Assembly (NCBI GenBank): GCA_947463665.1
Contig: CANHUD010000027.1
Location: forward strand, 1-15,633
DNA: 15,633 bases
Direction of reading: 5' to 3'
From: Sphingobacteriales bacterium
GTDB taxonomy: Bacteria; Bacteroidota; Bacteroidia; Chitinophagales; Chitinophagaceae
This document shows positions 14,605 to 15,633 of this stretch, one piece after another (position 1 is the first letter of the stretch; each line of letters begins with the position of its first letter). Under the pieces are notes generated by a model, which did no database searches, had not been told where the DNA came from, and saw nothing but the letters and a program-made list of their open reading frames with translations. The position numbers and the translations under genes were made by a program.

Positions 14605-15633
14605 TTAAAGGGATAGTTGAATGCCGAAGCTATGGGTACGATTGAGCGGCATACCCTCGCCCTGCAGTTCAGGATCCCATTCTTTAACTTTACTGAAGAG
14701 GAAGAACAGGTTCATTCCATTGTAGAATACAGAAGCATTGCGGATTCCCACTTTCTTGGAAATGCTCTGAGGAAGCTGATAGCTTACATTCAGATTCCGG
14801 AACCGGGCAAAGCTGGCATCTTTCAGCCAGAAAGTAGAATTCGTACCAATAGGATCTCCGTTGGCGAACCAGCTCGCGAAACGAGGCATTGAACCATTGG
14901 GGTTTGTATCCGGCTCAAATGCATCGTTCCACCACGACCAGGCTGCGTCTCCCACTACATCAATGGTAAACCTTCCAACCGGGGGTACATATTTCTGGAA
15001 TCCGCCCAATCCCTGGATGAACGCTTCCACGCTGATGTTTTTATATTTAAACCCAAGTGTGATGCCATAGTTGTAGGCGGGTGTACTTCTGTTGCCAATC
15101 CAGGTAAGATCATTGGCATCCACTTTTCCATCGGGTGTATTCCCTTTGGGATCCACGGTAGCATTCCCCCGGATGTCACGAATCAGCACCATTCCAAGGA
15201 AGGGCTCCTGGTTGTTAAACTTATAGCCGCTTGCTCTGAGTTTATCCAGCTCAGCCTGTGACCGCAGAATGCCATCGGCTACATATCCCCAGATGCGATC
15301 GGAATTGTTTCCGGTAAGTCGGTTGAATTCACGTTCAGGCGTTTCATCAAACTGAAGGACTTTATCCTTGGCAAATCCAATGTTGAAGGCTACGTTGAAA
15401 CTGGCGTTTTTATTGATGTTATCCCGATAGTTGGCAGAAAAATCCAGCCCCTGTACCTGTAAGGCACCATAATTAACTCTTGGAGGAGCAGAACCCAGTT
15501 CGACAGGTACAATAGAGATGCGCTGGGCAAACATATCGTACCGCTTGTTTCGGAAGACTTCGACTGTGGCGGTCAGCTTATTCTTGAGGAAAGCCATGTC
15601 CAGACCAAGATTGTACATATCTGATTTATCCCA
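14605..15633 (-). CDS. susC: SusC/RagA-family TonB-dependent transporter, C-terminal part (5' end beyond the window)
   Basis: The frame is open to the right edge, where the first codons read WDKSDMYNLGLDMAFLKNK. This is a typical SusC barrel segment, so the internal ATG at 15618 is not the true start. About 342 residues are present, roughly the last third of a SusC protein of usual length. Other barrel features are VNYGALQVQGLDFSANY, a RIWGYVADGILRSQAEL segment, a plug-facing GKVDANDLTWIGNRSTPAYN region and the C-terminal strand HSFGIQLSL. The protein imports the oligosaccharide captured by SusD across the outer membrane using TonB energy. The TonB box, carboxypeptidase-like domain and plug are outside the window. 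Confidence 0.94.
   Translation of the reverse strand, partial: WDKSDMYNLGLDMAFLKNKLTATVEVFRNKRYDMFAQRISIVPVELGSAPPRVNYGALQVQGLDFSANYRDNINKNASFNVAFNIGFAKDKVLQFDETPEREFNRLTGNNSDRIWGYVADGILRSQAELDKLRASGYKFNNQEPFLGMVLIRDIRGNATVDPKGNTPDGKVDANDLTWIGNRSTPAYNYGITLGFKYKNISVEAFIQGLGGFQKYVPPVGRFTIDVVGDAAWSWWNDAFEPDTNPNGSMPRFASWFANGDPIGTNSTFWLKDASFARFRNLNVSYQLPQSISKKVGIRNASVFYNGMNLFFLFSKVKEWDPELQGEGMPLNRTHSFGIQLSL

Noticed and set aside
14605..15618. Treating the ATG at 15618 as the start of a complete 337-residue protein
   Set aside because: The frame is open to the window edge and the codons before the ATG read as normal SusC barrel sequence, so the gene is truncated by the window and not short.

Overview
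The window is a glycan-utilisation locus from a Bacteroidota member. My best guess is Chitinophagaceae or a related Sphingobacteriia-like lineage. The evidence is a SusC/SusD pair, SusD-type and other lipoproteins, signal peptides with Gln at the predicted +1 position, no clear Shine-Dalgarno sequences, and moderate GC content. It contains no tRNA, rRNA, CRISPR array, insertion sequence or phage gene that I can support. No transcriptional regulator, sulfatase or polysaccharide lyase is visible, so the locus probably continues past the right edge.

Layout, left to right. Positions 1-205 form a transcriptional boundary. The last ~32 codons of an unidentified rightward gene end at 98 and are followed by a rightward terminator (122-149). 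Back to back with it is a leftward terminator (175-205) that ends the first operon of the locus. Three leftward genes follow (transcribed from 5294 down to 422): a GH172/DUF2961 enzyme, a DUF6786-like lipoprotein, and a Tat-exported GH109 protein of the Gfo/Idh/MocA fold. Divergent from these is a GH89 alpha-N-acetylglucosaminidase (5430-7658, rightward). It meets, tail to tail with a 3-base gap, two tandem leftward paralogues (7662-10031 and 10070-12526). These are secreted ~800-residue proteins of a family I cannot name, probably barrel glycosidases carrying an unusual inserted small domain. At the right are the SusD lipoprotein (12792-14588) and the C-terminal third of its SusC transporter, cut by the window edge. 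A strong hairpin terminator lies just after susD.

How the parts fit: SusC/SusD would bind and import an oligosaccharide. The secreted enzymes would remove alpha-linked residues: GlcNAc by GH89, GalNAc by GH109, and a furanosyl residue by GH172. The two unassigned paralogues would act on linkages that cannot be read from sequence. The enzyme set points to a glycan rich in alpha-linked N-acetylhexosamines, but the actual substrate is not determined here.

The most unusual items are the paralogous pair, the domain inserted in both of them, and a decayed gene tail (12537-12740). That tail lies between susD and the pair, where the promoter for the pair should be.
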